DNA of 64,000 bases, taken from positions 1 to 64,000 of the forward strand of contig DATDWP010000008.1 in assembly GCA_035289625.1 (NCBI GenBank), written 5' to 3'. The notes beneath the pieces are model-generated. The model had not been told where the DNA came from. It saw nothing but the letters and a program-made list of their open reading frames with translations, and searched no databases. Made by a program: the position numbers and the translations under genes. The DNA is from UBA10205 sp035289625 (GTDB lineage Archaea; Iainarchaeota; Iainarchaeia; Iainarchaeales; Iainarchaeaceae). Numbering within the stretch: the stretch's first letter is position 1; each line of letters begins with the position of its first letter. Positions 60,062-64,000 of the stretch are shown in pieces.

Positions 60062-61447
60062 TTAGAAAAACCTCTTCTTCCAATGCGCGCAAATCTGCTG
60101 AACCTTTTTTCCACAAAACCCTACATATTTTTGCGGGTTTGCAAGAATTGAAAGCTCGGATTTTGAGAATTGTGAAATATACTCTGCAAGATTTGGATCA
60201 TTTAGAGCAAGTTCAAATACGCCAACCCCATTTTGTTCGGATTTTAAAGTGAGCTTTCGCACCTGCTCATGCGCATTTTGATGCCCATATTTTGAGAGCA
60301 GTATATAGAGCGGTTCTGCTACAATTGATTGCTCGCAGCTCTCAAAATTCCTCTGCATTGAAACCCTATCAACTACAAGGTTCTCACAAACACTTGCAAG
60401 CCTTCTTGTTGCAACCAAAAACCCCAAGAAGAACTCCGGAATAAATCTTGCGCTCGCACTATTTGTAAGATCGCGCTGGTGCTCTGAAATTGAATCCAAG
60501 TGGAATGTCAAAATCCTAGGAGTGAACTCTTTCCAGAGGCTCTTTACATTCTCAAAACTAATAGGGTTGCGCTTGTGTGGCATTGTGCTAGACCCCACCT
60601 GCAATTTTGCAAACCCTTCTGCAATTTCCGCAATTTCCGAGCGCTGCAAATGCCTCATATCATCGCTAAAATTTGCCAAAACATCAAAACCTGCCTGCAC
60701 ACTGTGCAATAGATCAAGAAGCGACTCTGGTTCAACTATTTGAGTTGAGTGCAACCCCACTTCAAGGCCAAGTTCACCCATTATGTCATTTTCGAGTTTT
60801 ATTGGATCCTTTAGCAAAAGCGATGAAGCGTTATATGCACCCACTGCCCCTGAAAATTTCCCTTCAAGTTTACTCGAGCACCACTCAATTGAGGAGATGC
60901 ATTTCCCTAGGCGGTTTATGTAGGAGCACATTGTAAAACCAAATGTGATGGGCTCTGCGTGTTGGCCATGTGTTCTTCCGATCTGTACTGTGCTTTTTTC
61001 ACGCAGCGCAATTTTTATCCAAATGCGCAAAAGTTTTTTTAATTCAGGAACAACAAGCTGCTCGCACGCCTCTTTATACCGCAGCGCGCTTGCAGTATCT
61101 ACAATATCATACGATGTTGCAGAGAAGTGGATGAGGGGTTTTGCCTCTTTTGAAACTTTGAATCGCAAAACATTTACAAGGGCGCGCACATCGTGCTTGA
61201 TCTTAAGCTCCTCTTTATACACCTGCGCGGCAGTGACTTTCTTTGCAGCAGCGGCAACTTCACTTGCGATCTTTTTGCTGCCAATCCCTTGCTTTGAAAG
61301 GGCTTTTACAAGAGCAGCCTCAACCCTTGCCTGGTAGAGGACACGTGCATTTTCAGAAAAGTACTTTTCGCAAAGCTTTTGCAAATCCCCATCAATATAC
61401 CTATAATCTAGCGGTGAAAAAAGGGAGAATTTGTCCAAAGAGCTCAC
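60062..61447 (-). CDS. purB: Adenylosuccinate lyase
   Basis: 461 aa, fumarase superfamily. Cleaves SAICAR and adenylosuccinate in purine synthesis. SSTMPHKRNPISFENV is the signature, with RTHGQHAEPITFGF as catalytic region 2. Start GTG 61447, 26 bp downstream of CTTTAAAAA, fits leaderless initiation. Downstream purM overlaps. With purC it covers three purine steps in this window. Confidence 0.95.
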   Translation of the reverse strand: MSSLDKFSLFSPLDYRYIDGDLQKLCEKYFSENARVLYQARVEAALVKALSKQGIGSKKIASEVAAAAKKVTAAQVYKEELKIKHDVRALVNVLRFKVSKEAKPLIHFSATSYDIVDTASALRYKEACEQLVVPELKKLLRIWIKIALREKSTVQIGRTHGQHAEPITFGFTMCSYINRLGKCISSIEWCSSKLEGKFSGAVGAYNASSLLLKDPIKLENDIMGELGLEVGLHSTQIVEPESLLDLLHSVQAGFDVLANFSDDMRHLQRSEIAEIAEGFAKLQVGSSTMPHKRNPISFENVKSLWKEFTPRILTFHLDSISEHQRDLTNSASARFIPEFFLGFLVATRRLASVCENLVVDRVSMQRNFESCEQSIVAEPLYILLSKYGHQNAHEQVRKLTLKSEQNGVGVFELALNDPNLAEYISQFSKSELSILANPQKYVGFCGKKVQQICAHWKKRFF

Positions 61448-61470
61448 AAATAATTTAAGGATTAAAGATT

Positions 61471-61478
61471 TTTAAAGG
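61471..61478 (-). promoter_or_regulatory. TATA-like element of purBM
   Basis: CCTTTAAAAA on the minus strand, centred 26 bp before the GTG at 61447. Confidence 0.5.
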
Positions 61479-61600
61479 ATAGCGAAATAGCGATTTTGGC
61501 CTATCCCTGCAGTTGTTCTTCCATTAGCCGGAATAATTCCCGTGCGAAAGTTTTTCTTTCACTTTTTGTTTTCCATTTTTACATTCAAATGTGGCGATCC

Positions 61601-61610
61601 TACAATAAAA
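61601..61610 (+). promoter_or_regulatory. TATA-like element
   Basis: TACAATAAAA centred about 28 bp before ATG 61634; it supports that start over the upstream one at 61496. Confidence 0.5.
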
Positions 61611-61633
61611 ACCTATTCACCCACTCATCTATA

Positions 61634-62284
61634 ATGAAAAAGAAGGCGGAGAAAACCCAGTTCTTCTCCGAAGGAACAGGCAAATTCTACCAACTCCTGC
61701 CCACCAGAACTGTCCCTGCGCTGCGCATAAATGCAGTGCCCATGCACAGGTTTGCAAAAATTGACCCCAAAGAGCACACCGCAAGAATAATTGAAGCTGC
61801 AAAACCACACGGAAAAGTGCTTGACATTTGTACCGGGCTTGGCTATAGCGCAATTGCGTGCGCTAAAAAAAATGAGGTGCGAAAAGTTGTTACAATTGAA
61901 ATCGATGAGCAGGTCATTGCAATTGCAAAGATGAACCAAGCAAGTAAAGCGCTATTTGAAAATAAAAAAATTGCACAAATAATAGGAGATGCGGCCCTAG
62001 AAATTTCCAACTTTGCAGATTTTGAATTTGATTGCATTATTAGCGACCCGCCAACCTTTACAATGGCAACTGAGCTCTACACGCCTAAATTCTACTCTGA
62101 ACTCTTTCGCGTGCTAAAAAAATCCGGAACGCTCTGGCACTACGCAGCAGAACCCGGAAAAGCCGGAGTAAAAAAAGACCCAAAAAAACTTGGTTTAAAT
62201 ATTGCAAAAAAACTTGAAGAAGCTGGATTTATAGGGGTGCAAATTGATGGAAAATCAACAGGGGTTGTTGCGAGGAAAAATTAA
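61634..62284 (+). CDS. Class I SAM-dependent methyltransferase
   Basis: 216 aa. SAM motif I VLDICTGLGYSAIACA, acidic motif VTIEIDEQVI, IIGDAALEI, and the DPPTF motif after motif IV, all of the predicted archaeal methyltransferase family related to spermidine-synthase-like enzymes (COG2521 type). Substrate unknown. The ATG at 61634 was selected; the 46-residue upstream extension is not conserved-looking. Convergent overlap of 4 bp with the next gene. Confidence 0.85.
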   Translation: MKKKAEKTQFFSEGTGKFYQLLPTRTVPALRINAVPMHRFAKIDPKEHTARIIEAAKPHGKVLDICTGLGYSAIACAKKNEVRKVVTIEIDEQVIAIAKMNQASKALFENKKIAQIIGDAALEISNFADFEFDCIISDPPTFTMATELYTPKFYSELFRVLKKSGTLWHYAAEPGKAGVKKDPKKLGLNIAKKLEEAGFIGVQIDGKSTGVVARKN

Positions 62285-62826
62285 CGTGGTCTTCGTGGCA
62301 CGAATTTCACAAATACCTTTTTTCTAAATTGACTTGGGGGAATAGCACTACTCATTTTCTTTTCTCTTTTGGCAACAAATTGTTTAAATGCATTATTAGC
62401 CCTTAACCTTTCATCGTCGGTTAAAGCAGGAATTGATTTGTCTTTTACCCCCGCTTTATCCTTGCGTTTTGCAGTAGGTTTTACCTTCTTGTTGCCTCCC
62501 CAACCGCTATCGTGGTGAATTGATCGAAATTCCGGGGTTACCATTTTATTCAAAGACTCAGAATTAGCAACAAAACCACTTTTTCGAAGATCGGCTATAA
62601 TTTTATCAGTCACTTCCATTCCAGATTTTGCACCCATATTCTCATTTAGATAAGCAAAAATAGCAAGTGCTACAACTTTTGGCGAGATATTGACAGTTTT
62701 TCTTCTAGTGCCTAGTTGGTAGGGATAGAATTGGGATTCATGCACTAGAAATTCATTAAAACTAGCAACTGTGGTAAACATGGATTCCGGAAGCGGGGTG
62801 TGAGTACGAATTTTATATGAACCCAT
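62281..62826 (-). CDS. Basic orphan protein
   Basis: 181 aa, basic (KKVKPTAKRKDKAGVKDKS; FVKFVPRRPR at the end), with helical segments PKVVALAIFAYLNENMGAK and a C-terminal helix pair. Not recognised. Convergent with the methyltransferase gene. Promoter-like AATAAAAATC sits about 27 bp upstream of the ATG. Confidence 0.5.
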   Translation of the reverse strand: MGSYKIRTHTPLPESMFTTVASFNEFLVHESQFYPYQLGTRRKTVNISPKVVALAIFAYLNENMGAKSGMEVTDKIIADLRKSGFVANSESLNKMVTPEFRSIHHDSGWGGNKKVKPTAKRKDKAGVKDKSIPALTDDERLRANNAFKQFVAKREKKMSSAIPPSQFRKKVFVKFVPRRPR

Positions 62827-62853
62827 ATATTAGTTGAATGAGTTAAGTGATTT

Positions 62854-63831
62854 TTATTGCTTTCCCTTGTCCAAAAAGGCCTTGTAGGAGTTCATTACTT
62901 CTTCAATTGAAGGGGAACCGAACACTTTTTGTCCCGTCCACGCGTCGCATACGCTTCTGTACATGTTTGAAATAATATCTTTTAGTTCAGTTGGCAGGGG
63001 TTGCGGCTTTGGCCAATCGGCTTTTTCCACATTTGCCTTTTTTGCGCTTTCAAGTTCAGCAAACCAAGGAGTTGTCTTGTAATAATCCCTTGCAACCTGC
63101 TTACTTACATGAATCCCATTCCACAAAAACCTATCCTCATCTAGTGTGCCGCACACATCAACTAGCATCAGCTCATTTTTGGGGGTTATTGCAAACTCGA
63201 CCTTTCCGTCAGCGTGCTCTAACCCGATTGCTGCCGCTTTTTCCGTAATATAATCATTGATATTTAGCGCTACTTCTTTTAGTTCATAGAGCTGGTCTTC
63301 TGAAATTTTTGCAATATCCATTGCCTCGTCCCATGATAGATAGCGATCAATAGGCTCTAGCTTTGTGCTAACATCCAAAAACGGCTTTTCGAATTTAAAG
63401 CCTGCTGCCGGAACTTGAGATACACCAAGATCATCTAGTGAAATCTCCCCGGCTTCAAGCCTTTTTAGAACAGAGCTGCCTTCGGGAAGCGAATTTCTAA
63501 AAATTATTTCAAGCGGAACTAAATAGTTGCGGGTTTCTTCGAAAATCTGGTTATCCTGCGGCATTAGAACGCGCACTAATTCAACATGCATTTTATTCGG
63601 GGCAGTGAATTTTTTAAAATGGGTTCTAATTGAAAATTTTTGCTCAAGCTCTTTGAAATTATAAGAGGCCATTCGCGCTAAAGATTCGCCTTTTCCGGGG
63701 ATTGTATCCGGCATTTTGCCAAAATCAAAAACACTATAATCATCAGTGAATTCAAAAACCCCAATCCCCAAGCGCTCCTCTGTTGGCTCGCGCTCAATAA
63801 CCAAATTTTTAACAGAACCCAAAACAACCAC
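62854..63831 (-). CDS. purC: SAICAR synthetase
   Basis: 326 aa. Ligates aspartate to CAIR in purine synthesis. VLGSVKNLV at the start, FSIRTHFKKF, LVPLEIIFRNSLPEGSS (the R-N motif), and AFLWNG-like RFLWNGIHVSKQ are family traits; it is of the archaeal/longer type. Start GTG 63831 has TTTTTAAATCC 27 bp upstream; TTG 63834 and 63822 are less likely. Confidence 0.9.
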   Translation of the reverse strand: MVVLGSVKNLVIEREPTEERLGIGVFEFTDDYSVFDFGKMPDTIPGKGESLARMASYNFKELEQKFSIRTHFKKFTAPNKMHVELVRVLMPQDNQIFEETRNYLVPLEIIFRNSLPEGSSVLKRLEAGEISLDDLGVSQVPAAGFKFEKPFLDVSTKLEPIDRYLSWDEAMDIAKISEDQLYELKEVALNINDYITEKAAAIGLEHADGKVEFAITPKNELMLVDVCGTLDEDRFLWNGIHVSKQVARDYYKTTPWFAELESAKKANVEKADWPKPQPLPTELKDIISNMYRSVCDAWTGQKVFGSPSIEEVMNSYKAFLDKGKQ

Positions 63832-63852
63832 CAAATAGAAATTTATAGGGTT

Positions 63853-63864
63853 GGATTTAAAAAC
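63853..63864 (-). promoter_or_regulatory. TATA-like element of purC
   Basis: GTTTTTAAATCC on the minus strand, centred about 27 bp before GTG 63831. It supports a leaderless GTG start. Confidence 0.5.
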
Positions 63865-63880
63865 GGTGAAGATGGAGAAA

Positions 63881-64000
63881 TCAAAATTCCGGAATAATCG
63901 TTCTACGCGGCCTTATTTTTCCGTCAAGGCGCGGAGAAGAATCAGGTGCCCCACCAGGCCCTCTTTTAGGAAGTTTATGTTTTCTCTCCACTCTTTTTGC
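63881..64000 (-). CDS. Basic orphan protein, C-terminus only
   Basis: The frame reads in from the right edge and ends at the stop at 63881-63883. The 39 visible residues end in LDGKIRPRRTIIPEF and are strongly basic (KRVERKHKLPKRGPGG). Only the C-terminus is in the window, so start and function cannot be judged. Confidence 0.5.
   Translation of the reverse strand, partial: AKRVERKHKLPKRGPGGAPDSSPRLDGKIRPRRTIIPEF

Noticed and set aside
1..64000. CRISPR array, IS elements, integrase or attachment sites
   Set aside because: No regularly spaced direct repeats, transposase motifs or terminal inverted repeats were seen. The single tRNA shows no flanking integrase or duplicated 3' end.

Overview
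This 64 kb window comes from an archaeal chromosome. Information-processing genes are archaeal throughout: the Hef helicase-nuclease, KEOPS subunit Cgi121, ribosomal protein S8e, transcription factor B, RNase HII, Trm5, diphthine synthase, DUF357 and DUF63 proteins, and a tRNA-Arg whose anticodon-loop intron folds into a textbook bulge-helix-bulge. The DNA is AT-rich and very compact: convergent genes often overlap by a few bases and no gene-free stretch exceeds about 240 bp. Most single genes start 25 to 29 bp downstream of a TATA-like element, which implies leaderless mRNAs, while operon-internal genes overlap or abut. Against this background there are many bacterial-looking metabolic genes and several domain fusions. 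A DPANN lineage with fairly complete metabolism (Diapherotrites or Micrarchaeota-like) is my best guess, by inference only.

Layout. 0-6 kb: Hef (cut by the left edge), a HicBA toxin-antitoxin pair, Cgi121, S8e, TFB and two tandem paralogous unknowns. 6-10 kb: a secreted LamG protein, a CxxC protein, RNase HII, Hsp20 and ScpB. 10-14 kb: an orphan BtuF-like protein and a redox/Fe-S group (flavodoxin-reductase-like enzyme, SemiSWEET, Mrp ATPase, a DUF1858-IscA fusion) plus endonuclease III. 14.3-16.7 kb: a folate operon (folE, a FolK-RibD_C fusion, a metallopeptidase-like gene, a basic orphan). 16.7-19.2 kb: a Tat-exported JAMM-like protein, superoxide dismutase and two unknown genes. 19.3-23.6 kb: a pentose-phosphate operon with transaldolase, 6-phosphogluconate dehydrogenase, 6-phosphogluconolactonase and glucose-6-phosphate dehydrogenase, plus two small unknown ORFs. 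23.6-26.4 kb: leucyl aminopeptidase, a bacterial-type tRNA-guanine transglycosylase and the tRNA. 26.5-35.5 kb: membrane-anchored surface proteins, including a giant VWA protein of 2,333 residues. 35.7-43.7 kb: a glycan island (GH130, two GT4 enzymes, a PfkB-NagB fusion, a PIG-L deacetylase, an alpha/alpha-barrel glycosidase). 43.9-54 kb: MsrB, an FkbM methyltransferase, ScpA, SahH, a PfkB kinase, adenylate kinase, Trm5, DphB and several basic orphans. 54-64 kb: acylphosphatase, Nudix, the porGDAB operon for pyruvate:ferredoxin oxidoreductase, purM, purB, a methyltransferase, purC and a gene cut by the right edge.

How the parts fit together. The PFOR operon, oxidative pentose-phosphate operon, purine genes and folate genes describe a cell that makes its own NAD(P)H, pentoses, purines and probably reduced folates. 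The oxidative pentose-phosphate operon is the most unusual feature, because the classical G6PDH route is generally missing in archaea. The glycan island may connect amino-sugar salvage (deacetylation, phosphorylation, deamination) to fructose 6-phosphate, which transaldolase and the pentose-phosphate enzymes share. No IS element, integrase, rRNA or CRISPR array was seen.
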